A stretch of DNA of 64,000 bases from Chloroflexota bacterium (GTDB taxonomy: Bacteria; Chloroflexota; UBA11872). The position numbers and the translations under genes are program-made. Below are positions 9,433 through 17,953 of this stretch, one piece after another. Below the pieces are notes generated by a model, which saw only the letters and a list, made by a program, of their open reading frames with translations, did no database searches and was not told the DNA's origin. Numbering within the stretch: position 1 is the first letter of the stretch; each line of letters begins with the position of its first letter. The stretch lies in contig JAJDZU010000002.1 of assembly GCA_022824495.1 (NCBI GenBank), forward strand, positions 28,585-92,584, written 5' to 3'.

Positions 9433-9600
9433 TTACCAGCTGGCCCCGCTCCGGAGCTTGAATTTGCCATGCTCGACTTTGTCGTCACCGCATGCGGCCA
9501 TCACGGTGAGGGCCGCAGCGGCCACCGGGCCGCTGAAAAGGAGGCGGCGTCGCGAAAGACGGGGCGTGCGAGCACGGTTTTTTGGTTGATCGCAACGCAT
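9433..9600 (-). CDS. 55-residue Tat-type lipoprotein ORF (mini-lipoprotein or truncated binding protein)
   Basis: This is a short reading frame with an N-terminal twin-arginine-like stretch (LSRRRLLFSG), a hydrophobic core and a lipobox-like MAAC (Cys about 37), followed by only 18 residues before the stop. A good Shine-Dalgarno AAGGA lies 7 nt upstream of the ATG at 9600, and the gene follows the AAC(3)-like gene by 59 nt on the same strand. The signal looks like those of the solute-binding proteins in this window (compare the start of the protein ending at 7707), so it may be the surviving 5' end of a truncated binding-protein gene. The alternative is a genuine small lipoprotein. Confidence 0.5.
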   Translation of the reverse strand: MRCDQPKNRARTPRLSRRRLLFSGPVAAAALTVMAACGDDKVEHGKFKLRSGASW

Positions 9601-9659
9601 TGATCATTCCTTGCGGAGCTTTCCGCTCATGCTTAGCACAAACGGCCCAGATTGCGCGT

Positions 9660-10514
9660 TTACGTGGGAGGCCGGGGTCTGAAGATTGCACCAGGATCGA
9701 CGACGGAGAGGATGCCGCCAGGAAGCTCAAGGGTGGTGCCGCGCGTAAGCGACGTAACACCTGCCCCCTGCTCGAGGAGGTAGTCGGGATCGCGTTTGAT
9801 TCGCGGGGTGGCGAATTCGTACATCGGCCGCGCCGGGACGAGGCGTGCGATGGCGTTGCCGACAGGTGCGACAGCGGTGATGTCGGCGTCTTCCATGTCC
9901 TGGCCGAGGCGATTGAAGTCGTATCCGGGATAGTTGACGTCGCGCAGATAGACAGTGTTCTCGAAGGCTACGAGGCGGCCGGTGGGCTCGCGGAGGCGGC
10001 GTCGCAGAGTGTCGAGCTTGCGGTGATGGAGCCGGAAAGCAACTTCGAGTACATGGCAGGCGGTAAAGGCTTGGTAGGTGACTCCAAGCAGCAGGAATTG
10101 TCCGTTCAGCTTGAAAACTGTCCCCAGTGGATCGTCGGCCGCCCAGGCGGTGGGACCGCCAGCGGCGACGATCGTTTCGGCCTGGGGACCGATGGCGCTG
10201 AGGCTGTGGGTGAGGTGGCGGCTGCGCTGATTGCCGGCGCGGCGGCGAATCTCGTCGGCAATGGCGCCCATGTCGGACGGGGTGTTGAGCGGATCAAAGA
10301 CAAAGTCGGGATCAAGAGCGGTTTCGTAGTTGAAGGACGGGCCGACGAGGGTACCCGTGGGTCCCAGAACGTCGAGGAGGGCGTCGACGACCGTGGCTGC
10401 GCCACCCACGACGAAGCCGAGGCTGCGGAGGGAACTGTGAATCATGAGGAGGTCGCCAGTCTGCACGCCGAGGCGGCGCAGGTCGGCGGCGAGTCGGTCT
10501 CGGGTGAGGACCAT
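9660..10514 (-). CDS. Aminoglycoside N(3)-acetyltransferase family protein
   Basis: This is a 284-residue AAC(3)-like (antibiotic_NAT family) acetyl-CoA-dependent N-acetyltransferase. Visible family blocks are the N-terminal LLMIHSSLRSLGFVVGG, GPTGTLVGPSFN, the central TAWAADDPLGTVFKL and LLLGVTYQAFTACHVLE. Members acetylate the 3-amino group of 2-deoxystreptamine aminoglycosides, but many environmental homologues act on other amines, and there is no resistance cassette context here. The gene is divergent from the Gfo/Idh/MocA oxidoreductase at 10575, with 60 nt between starts. Confidence 0.85.
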   Translation of the reverse strand: MVLTRDRLAADLRRLGVQTGDLLMIHSSLRSLGFVVGGAATVVDALLDVLGPTGTLVGPSFNYETALDPDFVFDPLNTPSDMGAIADEIRRRAGNQRSRHLTHSLSAIGPQAETIVAAGGPTAWAADDPLGTVFKLNGQFLLLGVTYQAFTACHVLEVAFRLHHRKLDTLRRRLREPTGRLVAFENTVYLRDVNYPGYDFNRLGQDMEDADITAVAPVGNAIARLVPARPMYEFATPRIKRDPDYLLEQGAGVTSLTRGTTLELPGGILSVVDPGAIFRPRPPT

Positions 10515-10574
10515 GCGTGAGCGTTAGATACTGAAGACCTGCGAGGATACGACTCCGGTTCCCAGGAGGCTGCA

Positions 10575-11573
10575 ATGTTTGCGCCAAATCCCGTTCGTTG
10601 CGCCGTGATCGGTACGAAGAACATCGCAGGCCAGCATATTCCGGTGTTGCAGGCGCTGCCGGAGGCGGAGGTGGCAGCGCTGTGCGATATCGATGCGGAG
10701 GCGCTGGACGAAACATCGCGACGGTTCGGCATCGAACAGACGTTTACGAGCGTGGACGATCTGCGGGCGTGGGGTGAGTTCGACGCGGTGTACGTGCTAG
10801 TGAGCGTGCTGGCCGTGGCGGAGGTGGCGGAACAGTTTATTCGCGCAGGGATCCCGACGTTCCTGGAGAAGCCGCCAGGGTTGTATTCCTCCGATACGGA
10901 ACGGCTGGCGGAGGCGGTCCGGGAAACCGGGACGACGGCGATGGTGGGGCTCAATCGTCGCTTCTACACGTGCCTGCAGGCGGGGCGCCAAGCGCTGCTC
11001 GATACGGGCGACATTGTCTCGGTGACGGTGCATGCCGACGAAGTTGCCGCTACGCACTGGCAGGGTTCGAAGTTTCCACCGGAAGTCGCCGCTCGTTGGG
11101 CCTACGCGAACAGCATTCACGCGCTGGACCTGCTGCGGTACCTGGGCGGCGACGTGGCCAACGTGATCTCGCTGGTGCGGCAGCGCGGGCTGCCCAAGCC
11201 GGACAGCTTCAGCGCGCTGCTTGAGTACGAGTCGGGCGCGGTGGGACGGGCGGTATCTGATCAGTTTGGGCCGAAGGGCACCGGCCACTTCTACGAGGCC
11301 CGCACGAGAAACGCGGTCCTGACGTCACGCAGCGGACTAAGTTCGTGCGTCCTCGAAGTGCGGGGACGCCAGGCAGTTCGGTTTGATCTGACGGGGCTCG
11401 ACCGGCGGCTGAAGCCGGGGTTTCCGGGCGAGTCGAGGGCCTTTCTGCGAGCGGTTCAGACGGGTGAGCCTGTGTCGTTTCCGGCACCAACGCTGGACGA
11501 CGCCGTGCGTACGATGAAAATGATCGACGAGATCACGGGAGCTGAGGAGTGGGCGCCCAAGCCAGCGACCTGA
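10575..11573 (+). CDS. Gfo/Idh/MocA family NAD(P)-dependent oxidoreductase
   Basis: The protein has 332 residues. The N-terminal Rossmann domain reads RCAVIGTKNIAGQHIPVL with the CDIDAEAL acidic end of strand 2, and the family EKP motif is present (FLEKPPGLYSSD), the lysine being catalytic. The C-terminal alpha/beta domain contains NSIHALDLLRYLGGDV, where the His is the usual proton donor. Members oxidise sugars, inositols or their derivatives. It precedes the thioredoxin-reductase-like gene by 25 nt, so the two are probably co-transcribed. The substrate is unknown. Confidence 0.9.
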   Translation: MFAPNPVRCAVIGTKNIAGQHIPVLQALPEAEVAALCDIDAEALDETSRRFGIEQTFTSVDDLRAWGEFDAVYVLVSVLAVAEVAEQFIRAGIPTFLEKPPGLYSSDTERLAEAVRETGTTAMVGLNRRFYTCLQAGRQALLDTGDIVSVTVHADEVAATHWQGSKFPPEVAARWAYANSIHALDLLRYLGGDVANVISLVRQRGLPKPDSFSALLEYESGAVGRAVSDQFGPKGTGHFYEARTRNAVLTSRSGLSSCVLEVRGRQAVRFDLTGLDRRLKPGFPGESRAFLRAVQTGEPVSFPAPTLDDAVRTMKMIDEITGAEEWAPKPAT

Positions 11574-11598
11574 GGCAAGACGCTGCACGAGACGGACG

Positions 11599-12714
11599 AT
11601 GGCGGTGAGCGAGATGTTCGATGTGCTCGTGATTGGCGCCGGTCCCGGGGGCACGCAGGCGGCGGTGAGCGCGGCGCATCAGATGCGGCACGTGCTGCTG
11701 TTGGACGCGAGCAAGGTGAGCCGCCGGCGGGGGCGGGCCTTCTGGTCCAAAACGGTGAAGATTGAAGACGCGCCGGTGTTTGCAGGGATTACCGGGGGGC
11801 AGTTCGCGAAGGCGCTGCGGGAGTGGTCGGAAGGGCAGCCGGAACGGACGATCCGCCGCGGCGGCGAGGACCGCATGGCCGGGATTCGGCGGGCGGACGG
11901 GTTTGCGCTCGATTTGGAGCGGCTGGAGGACCAGACGTTTCGCTTGACGTATGCCACAGAACCGCTGACGCGTGACGGTCAGATTGGAACGACAACGACG
12001 GCGCTGGGCCGCACGGTGGTGGTGGCCAGCGGGTTCGAGGACGGCTGGCCGGACATCGAGACGAACGATTCGGCGGCACGGATGTACCGCAAGTACCAAT
12101 TGGTCTATCGATACGCTGGCAACAGCCGGGGCTGGCACCTGTGTATTCGCTGCGACGGCCACCTGCACGTGGACGAGCACCTGGCGATCGTCGGGGCGGG
12201 TGACTACATCTTTGAGGTGGTGCAGGGCGCGCAGGACTTCACGGACCGGATAACGGTGCTGACCAATGGGCGGCCGCATGGGATGTCGCCGCCGGTGCTG
12301 GAGGCGCTGCGGGAGCGGGGTGTTGAATTGGAGGAAGGTCGGATCGAGGCGCATATCGGGCAGGGGCTGAACCTGCTGGGGTTCCGGATGGCGGACGGGA
12401 GGGAACTGTTCTTCGACGGGTTCTTCGTGGACGAGGGGCTGAAGGCGAACGATGAGTTCCTGCACCGATTCGACGTGGCGCACGCCGACGACGGGTTGCT
12501 CCGGTGCAGCACCGATCACGAGGTGCTGGATTCGTCAGGAGAGCCGATTCCGGGCTTGTGGGCAGCCGGGGACATCGTGGCGGGCGAACGGAACCTGATT
12601 GCAAGCGCGTTCGCGAGCGGGCAGGACGCGGGCTTGGAGGCGTCGGACAGTCTGCGGCGATGGGCGGCGCCAGCGGAAACTAGGTCCGGCGGCTTGCCGT
12701 CAACCGCAAGCTGA
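11599..12714 (+). CDS. Thioredoxin-reductase-like FAD/NAD(P)H oxidoreductase with CxxC
   Basis: This is a 371-residue two-dinucleotide-domain flavoprotein. The FAD site is DVLVIGAGPGGTQAA (residues 8-22). A redox-active pair, Cys182 and Cys185 in HLCIRCDGH, matches the position of CATCDG in thioredoxin reductases, followed by the second nucleotide site LAIVGAGDYIFE and the C-terminal FAD motif PGLWAAGDI. Residues 55-140 are shorter or more divergent than in TrxB. No thioredoxin lies nearby, so the electron acceptor is unknown. It may act with the preceding Gfo/Idh/MocA enzyme; that is inference from adjacency. Confidence 0.82.
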   Translation: MAVSEMFDVLVIGAGPGGTQAAVSAAHQMRHVLLLDASKVSRRRGRAFWSKTVKIEDAPVFAGITGGQFAKALREWSEGQPERTIRRGGEDRMAGIRRADGFALDLERLEDQTFRLTYATEPLTRDGQIGTTTTALGRTVVVASGFEDGWPDIETNDSAARMYRKYQLVYRYAGNSRGWHLCIRCDGHLHVDEHLAIVGAGDYIFEVVQGAQDFTDRITVLTNGRPHGMSPPVLEALRERGVELEEGRIEAHIGQGLNLLGFRMADGRELFFDGFFVDEGLKANDEFLHRFDVAHADDGLLRCSTDHEVLDSSGEPIPGLWAAGDIVAGERNLIASAFASGQDAGLEASDSLRRWAAPAETRSGGLPSTAS

Positions 12715-12786
12715 GGCAAACTACTTTGCAATACAAACCAGGAACAGGCAGATTGGCGTTGCACTGCGTACAGTCACGAGCGGACG

Positions 12787-13755
12787 TTGCTGGTGAGTAG
12801 CGCGGACAACGGGACGCTGCTGCGCGCCGGCGGGGTGATGCACCGGTACGGGGACCTGACGGCGGTGAATGACGTCTCGCTGAACGTGCGGCGGGGTGAG
12901 GTGTTTGGGTTGCTTGGACCGAATGGCGCGGGCAAGTCGACGTTGATCGGGATCCTCTGCGGCATGTTCGCGCCCACGGCCGGGAGCGTGCACCTGGGCG
13001 ACGTGCCGGTCACCCCGGGGGCGCGGAGCGCCAAGCAGCGGATTGGCGTAGTACCTCAGGACATCGCGCTGTACGAGAAGCTGAGCGGCCGGCAGAACCT
13101 GCGGTTCTTTGGGCGAGTGTACGGGCTGGGCGGCCGCCGCCTGCGCGAGCGGGTGGAGGCGGTGCTGGACGTCGTCGGGCTGAGCGATCGGGGGAACGAT
13201 CGGGCGGAGACCTATTCAGGCGGGATGCAACGGCGGCTGAACCTGGCGGCGGGCCTCTTACACGAGCCGGAGCTCTTAATCCTCGACGAGCCGACGGTGG
13301 GGGTGGACCCGCAGAGCCGGAATCACATATTCGACAGCGTGGAGCGGCTGAACCAGGACAAGGGCGTGACGATCGTTTACACGACCCATTACATGGAAGA
13401 GGCCGAGCGCCTGTGCGACCGGGTAGGGATCATCGACCACGGAAAGATTGTGGCGCTGGATACGCCAAGGGCGCTGATCGAGTCGCTGGGCGGCGGCGTA
13501 ATCCAGATCGGAATCGACCCTGGTCAGGCGGAACAGGTCACCGAGATCCTGGCGGCGTTGGAATCGGTGCAAGCCGCGGGGCCGGGACCTGACGAGCGGT
13601 TGCTGAACATCGAGGCCGAAAGCGCCCGACACGCGCTGGTAGACGTGATGCAGGCGATGAACGCGGCGGCGCTGGAAGTGGAAACGGTGCGAATCCTGGA
13701 GCCGAACCTGGAGAGCGTGTTCCTGCGCTATACGGGTCGCAGCCTGAGGGACTGA
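12787..13755 (+). CDS. ABC-2 type transporter ATP-binding protein (DrrA/CcmA-like)
   Basis: This is a 322-residue exporter ATPase with Walker A GPNGAGKST, Q-loop GVVPQDIALYE, signature YSGGMQRR, Walker B LLILDEPTVGVDP and switch His in TTHYMEEAE. The C-terminal about 90 residues form the accessory domain typical of DrrA/YhaQ-type exporters. The start shown is TTG at 12787, the longest option; GTG at 12793 is equally plausible. The permease gene begins 3 nt after its stop, so the pair forms one operon and a complete exporter of unknown substrate (drug, lipid or polysaccharide types are known). Confidence 0.92.
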   Translation: MLVSSADNGTLLRAGGVMHRYGDLTAVNDVSLNVRRGEVFGLLGPNGAGKSTLIGILCGMFAPTAGSVHLGDVPVTPGARSAKQRIGVVPQDIALYEKLSGRQNLRFFGRVYGLGGRRLRERVEAVLDVVGLSDRGNDRAETYSGGMQRRLNLAAGLLHEPELLILDEPTVGVDPQSRNHIFDSVERLNQDKGVTIVYTTHYMEEAERLCDRVGIIDHGKIVALDTPRALIESLGGGVIQIGIDPGQAEQVTEILAALESVQAAGPGPDERLLNIEAESARHALVDVMQAMNAAALEVETVRILEPNLESVFLRYTGRSLRD

Positions 13756-13758
13756 GCG

Positions 13759-15021
13759 ATGCGAGCGACGTTGGCGTTCACGATCAAGGAATTCCAGGTG
13801 CTGGTGCGGGATCCGGGCGGGCTGTTCGTGCTGTTCCTGATGCCGGTGATGTTCATGGTGGTGTTCAGCCTGGCGTTGGGCGGGCTGTTCGAGGAGGGAG
13901 CCGCACGCGGATCGGCACGGGCGCTAGAGGTGCCTGTGGCGATCGGTGGTGCCGGCGAAGTGGCCGAGCAGGTGGTGGAGCAACTGGATGCGACGCAGGG
14001 ACTGGCCATGGTGCGAGAGCAAAACGGGCAACCGCTGACGGCCGAGAAGGTGGCTCAACTGGTCGCAGACGGCGAGTACCCGGTGGGGGTGGTGTTCCCC
14101 GAAGGATTGACGGCGCTGCTCGAAGATCCGCGCATCCTCCGCGGCGAGCAGGTCCAGCCCCTGGAGGTAGCCGTGATCGTGGATCCGGCGACGACGGCGC
14201 AGGTGACGGGTCCCCTGGAAGGCGCTCTGAGTGCCGTGCTGCAGCAGGTCGTGGGACGCAGGCTGGGCGAGGCGGGGGCTGCCCTGTGGTTCGAACAGGT
14301 CGCGGTGGGCCTGCCGGCGGAGGTTCGCGAACGACTGGCGGCGTTGATGCAGCAGGGCGGCCAGGGCGGCGGGGCGTTACCCGTGACCACGCGACGGCAG
14401 GTTCCGCCGGGTGTGGAGCGGGAGCAGTTCCCGGACCAGTTCCAACAGAACGCGGCGGGCTACACCGTGATGGGAGTGTTCTTTATCGCCACGGTGATGA
14501 TCGAGTCAATCTTCGTCGAGCGGCGTAGCGGGGCGATGCGGCGGCTGCGGGCGGCGCCGGTCGGCCGGGCACCAATACTGATCAGCAAACTCGTACCGTT
14601 CTACGTGGTGAACTTGATTCAGATCGCGATCATGTTCGCGATCGCGCGGCTGGCGTTCGGGCTGGACTTAGGGTTTGTACCGGCGCTGATTGTGGTGTCG
14701 GCGGCGCTGGCGCTGGTGGCGACGGGACTGGGCATCGCCCTGGCGGGCGTGGCTCGTTCGGAAACGCAGGGAACAGGGCTGGCAGTGATTGTAGTGCTGA
14801 CGACGTCGGCGCTGGGCGGCGTGATGGTGCCCCGCTTCATCATGCCCGAGGCCATGCAACAGATCGGCAACATTACGCCGCAGGCCTGGGCCATCCAGGG
14901 CTACCAGGACGTCCTGGTGCGGGGTCAGGGCCTGGGCGGCGTGTGGCTTGAAGCCGGCGTCCTGCTGATCTTTGCCGCGGTGTTCACGGCGCTTGGGATC
15001 TGGCGGTTCCGCTTCGACTGA
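13759..15021 (+). CDS. ABC-2 type transporter permease
   Basis: This 420-residue membrane protein partners the preceding ATPase. It has one TM near residues 20-40 (LFVLFLMPVMFMVVFSLAL), a large extracytoplasmic domain of about 190 residues, then about five TM segments from residue 235 on, including FFIATVMIESIFVERRSGAMRRLRAAPV, the segment conserved in the ABC2_membrane_3 family. The large loop resembles YhgE/DrrB-related exporters such as YbhR/YhaP. No dedicated regulator is adjacent. Confidence 0.9.
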   Translation: MRATLAFTIKEFQVLVRDPGGLFVLFLMPVMFMVVFSLALGGLFEEGAARGSARALEVPVAIGGAGEVAEQVVEQLDATQGLAMVREQNGQPLTAEKVAQLVADGEYPVGVVFPEGLTALLEDPRILRGEQVQPLEVAVIVDPATTAQVTGPLEGALSAVLQQVVGRRLGEAGAALWFEQVAVGLPAEVRERLAALMQQGGQGGGALPVTTRRQVPPGVEREQFPDQFQQNAAGYTVMGVFFIATVMIESIFVERRSGAMRRLRAAPVGRAPILISKLVPFYVVNLIQIAIMFAIARLAFGLDLGFVPALIVVSAALALVATGLGIALAGVARSETQGTGLAVIVVLTTSALGGVMVPRFIMPEAMQQIGNITPQAWAIQGYQDVLVRGQGLGGVWLEAGVLLIFAAVFTALGIWRFRFD

Positions 15022-15278
15022 CGGTAGGACCGCTCGCCTCGATTGCACTGTAGGACGAGATTACATGACACGTCGGGATGCAGCCTGACGACGCTGGCAG
15101 CAAGCGTTTATGCGCGCGGTAATCAAAGCGCTCACAATGAGCTGACTGGCCATCCGTCTGTTCCACCTTTACTTAGACAACCGTGTGAATTCGCTCACTA
15201 AAAGGCACAAGGCACGTTGGCGTTTGACGTTGGCTGACAGCACAAGGCAATGTATGGTCAAATCGAAGAGGAGCGTAC

Positions 15279-15371
15279 ATGGCCCATCAAAGTGCAGGCT
15301 CTGAAGCAACGTATCGTGCTGATAACGCTCGATATTACAGGATCATAATACCGTGTATTAGGCGCTGCTAA
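15279..15371 (+). CDS. Possible 30-residue upstream ORF (leader peptide)
   Basis: This short frame begins at an ATG with a strong GAGGAG six bases upstream. Its stop overlaps the first in-frame ATG of the next gene's frame in a TAATG arrangement at 15369-15373. The peptide has no recognised similarity. It lies in a relatively AT-rich stretch (15.15-15.37 kb) likely to hold the promoter of the downstream secreted protein. It may be a translated leader coupling to the downstream frame, or chance. Confidence 0.3.
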   Translation: MAHQSAGSEATYRADNARYYRIIIPCIRRC

Positions 15372-15439
15372 TGCTGAGCAGAAGCAGCGGCGAACAGGCA
15401 CCTCGAGACAATGTTGCGCAATTGGAGGAGGCTCGGGTC

Positions 15440-16660
15440 ATGTCGGAAACGGTGCGAATGCCCACTCTGTACAGGTCAACAGGATGGGAGCGACTACGGC
15501 TCGGTCTGGCTGCGATTGCCGCGGCCAGCCTGGCGTTGGCAGGCCCGGTGGCAGCAGCGTTTGCGCTGGACTGTGCCGGCATCTCCATCAGCGGCGGCTG
15601 CCTGTTCGCCATCACGGGGGGCGACACGCCGGATCCGAACGACGGGTTTGCCGTGACCAACGCCGACAACGTGCCAATGTGGGACTTCGTGCGCGACCTG
15701 GAGCCCGAGGCCATTGGCTATCCGATCAGCCAGCGCTGGCTTGAGGGACCCTTCACGCTTCAAGCGTTTCAGAAGGTGATCCTGCAATGGGACCCGGCCA
15801 ACCAGCGAATGAACTTCTACAACACGCTGGACGTGCTGGCGAACCAGTATCCAGATGTCAAGCTGCCGAACGTGCCGGCCCACCAGGTGCTTGCCTCCGA
15901 CGCCGGGGCGAACTTCGAAACTGTCAAGCAAAACCACTTGGCGTTACTGGACGCCAATTCGGTGCTCAAGGCGCGGTTTCTGGGAGAACCCGACTGGTTG
16001 AACTTGTATGGGCTGCCGATTCGCTATGAGGAGCGGGAAGTGGACGGCAATCCCCAGGGGCTTCAGTTGTTGCGCGCACAACGTGCCGTGTTTGCCATCT
16101 GGAATGTTCCGGCACCCGGCACGACGCCCGGCGAAGTGGTGCTACAAAATCTGCCGGACAAGGTGAAGCAGCTTGCAAATGTGATTGTTCCCGATGGGAC
16201 CGAAGTTCCCCTTTCACCACGGCAGGTGGGTGCCTTCGAGCCTCAGCAGATGTACCGTCGGTCTGACGAAGACGACACCAGCAGCGACGACGAGCAAGAA
16301 GCTGCGGACAACCCGCCGGGCACCGACAACGACGGGTTTGACACCACCGCGAATACCGACCGGGACGGTTTCGACACCACGGCCAATACCGACAATGATG
16401 GCTTTGATACCACGGGAGACACTGACCGCGACGGCTTCGACACCACCGCCAACTCGGACCACGACGGCTTCGACACCACCGCGAACACGGATCACGATGG
16501 GTTTGATACGACGGGAGACACTGACCGGGACGGTTTCGATACGACCGCCAACACGGACCACGACGGCTTCGACACCACCGCGAACACGGATCACGATGGG
16601 TTTGATACGACGGGAAATCAAGATACAGACGACGATGACACCGACGACGACAGCAGTTAG
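15440..16660 (+). CDS. Secreted protein with GYPISQRW-type domain and nine 11-residue Asp-rich repeats
   Basis: The protein has 406 residues from the ATG at 15440, which has GGAGGAGG about 8 nt upstream; the frame is open from 15371. A signal peptide ends near AAAFA (about residue 42). The central domain holds IGYPISQRWLEGPFTLQAFQK and ILQWDP, a pattern I associate with Chloroflexota surface proteins. The C-terminal third consists of nine copies of DGFDTT(A/G)(N/D)TD(R/N/H), an 11-residue unit with Asp spacing like thrombospondin type 3 or dockerin calcium loops, then an all-acidic tail. Calcium binding and cell-surface or extracellular location are inferred. No anchor is visible. Confidence 0.72.
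   Translation: MSETVRMPTLYRSTGWERLRLGLAAIAAASLALAGPVAAAFALDCAGISISGGCLFAITGGDTPDPNDGFAVTNADNVPMWDFVRDLEPEAIGYPISQRWLEGPFTLQAFQKVILQWDPANQRMNFYNTLDVLANQYPDVKLPNVPAHQVLASDAGANFETVKQNHLALLDANSVLKARFLGEPDWLNLYGLPIRYEEREVDGNPQGLQLLRAQRAVFAIWNVPAPGTTPGEVVLQNLPDKVKQLANVIVPDGTEVPLSPRQVGAFEPQQMYRRSDEDDTSSDDEQEAADNPPGTDNDGFDTTANTDRDGFDTTANTDNDGFDTTGDTDRDGFDTTANSDHDGFDTTANTDHDGFDTTGDTDRDGFDTTANTDHDGFDTTANTDHDGFDTTGNQDTDDDDTDDDSS
16322..16618 (+). repeat. Nine tandem 33-bp coding repeats (DxDxDG-like)
   Basis: A 33-bp unit encoding 11 residues (DGFDTTANTDR and variants) is repeated nine times. Third-position differences between units show they are not all recent copies, although units 5-6 and 8-9 are nearly identical in DNA, pointing to a recent three-unit duplication. 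Confidence 0.85.
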
Positions 16661-16663
16661 GCG

Positions 16664-17887
16664 GTGACTGTCGACATGGGCGACCTCGTCGAACTGGAGC
16701 CACGGATCAATTTCCCTGGTGATCGGGGAATCCGAGGACTGGCGCAGGCTTTCGACGGGGCGTGGGTCTGGAACGCGTATTGCAGGGCGTTTGGCCGCCG
16801 CGACGCCAGTCCCCAGCGACTACGGATTCGGCAGTTCACTCACAGGCCGGGGCGCGGGGCCGTGGTGAGCTACGCGCTGGACTGGAACGACGATGCCTAT
16901 CTTCCGCCGGAGCAGTTCAGCCTCAGGATTAACGGCAGAGATCCGGCGGAACTGTGGCGCTTTCCGGATGACGATCAGTTGCCGGGGCTGGCTGACGCCG
17001 CACACCCAGACACGGCGCTGCGGCTGATTAACCGGCATGTCCTGGCGGTACCGGCGCGGCGCGTAAAGGTTGAGGTGGTGCGCTATCGGCCCGGTAGTCG
17101 AGCCGTGCTTCGGCACTCAATCGGTAAGGTCACGTTTTATGTGCGGGTCATGCGGCCAATATCCGTCGGCCCCCTGGTCGGGGCAGCCGAGGTGATTGGC
17201 TGCTCTAGTTTCGTTGTGCCTCGCATCGCCGGTCACTGGACCGAGGGCGGCGTGGTGTGGCTGTCACGCATCCCGGGCACGAACGGGCGGCGGTACATCC
17301 GACGCGGCGGGCGGCCGAGCACAGCGACAATCCTCGATGGTTTGGAGAGCCTGTGGGCAGCGCCGATTGGGTCTGGCGGAGGGCGACCGTTTAACCTGGA
17401 GAGCCTCTATCGCCGGGCGAAACGGATCCTTAGTCATGCGACATGGGGTAATAGCGAGGCGAGATGCGAGCTTGGAGCTGCGGCGCGGCTCTTGGATCCG
17501 TTCGTGGCGTCATGGCAGCCGTCGGCTCTGGCGCATAACGACTTCTACGACGATCAACTGTTGCTGTTGCCGGACGGCCGAATCTCGCTGGTGGACTTTG
17601 AGGAGACGGGGCCAGGGGATCCCATGCTGGACGTCGGAAACTTCCTGGCGCATCTGCGAATCCAGGCCGGCCTGGGACGGTCGAATGCAGCGACGAGGGC
17701 CGGTGCCTACCACCACACGTTTAGGTCCGCGGCGCTTGATCGATTGAAGTGGGACGTACGCGAGCTCAATCTTTGTGAGGCTGTGTGCCTTTTCCGGATC
17801 TGCACGAGCACGGTTCGCAATATCCGACCCGATTGGGAGCGCCGTCTGGGTGCGGGGTTGAAGCTGGTCAACGAGATTCTGAGCTGA
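16664..17887 (+). CDS. Aminoglycoside-phosphotransferase-fold kinase (APH/choline kinase family)
   Basis: The protein has 407 residues, starting at GTG 16664, 3 nt after the preceding stop (ATG 16676 is an alternative). The kinase-like C-lobe is clear: ALAHNDFYDDQLLLLPDG is the catalytic HxDxxxxN-like loop with His-Asn-Asp in place of the usual His-Gly-Asp, and ISLVDFEETGPGDPMLDVGNFL is the metal-binding IDxE-type segment. The N-lobe is weakly conserved apart from VRYRPGSRAVLRH. Members phosphorylate small hydroxyl or amino compounds such as aminoglycosides, choline, homoserine or hydroxyalkyl sugars. The substrate is unknown. Confidence 0.78.
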   Translation: MTVDMGDLVELEPRINFPGDRGIRGLAQAFDGAWVWNAYCRAFGRRDASPQRLRIRQFTHRPGRGAVVSYALDWNDDAYLPPEQFSLRINGRDPAELWRFPDDDQLPGLADAAHPDTALRLINRHVLAVPARRVKVEVVRYRPGSRAVLRHSIGKVTFYVRVMRPISVGPLVGAAEVIGCSSFVVPRIAGHWTEGGVVWLSRIPGTNGRRYIRRGGRPSTATILDGLESLWAAPIGSGGGRPFNLESLYRRAKRILSHATWGNSEARCELGAAARLLDPFVASWQPSALAHNDFYDDQLLLLPDGRISLVDFEETGPGDPMLDVGNFLAHLRIQAGLGRSNAATRAGAYHHTFRSAALDRLKWDVRELNLCEAVCLFRICTSTVRNIRPDWERRLGAGLKLVNEILS

Positions 17888-17953
17888 CCCGGATGGCCTG
17901 ATCGCCAGGTTGCCAGGTGCTCAGGAGCCGCCCGGCGTGGGCGCGTCACGGGT

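Noticed and set aside
16214..16621. Minus-strand ORF with repeated VRGGVEAVVV units
   Set aside because: It is antisense to the nine tandem 33-bp coding repeats of the secreted protein, which has a signal peptide and ribosome site in the plus direction.
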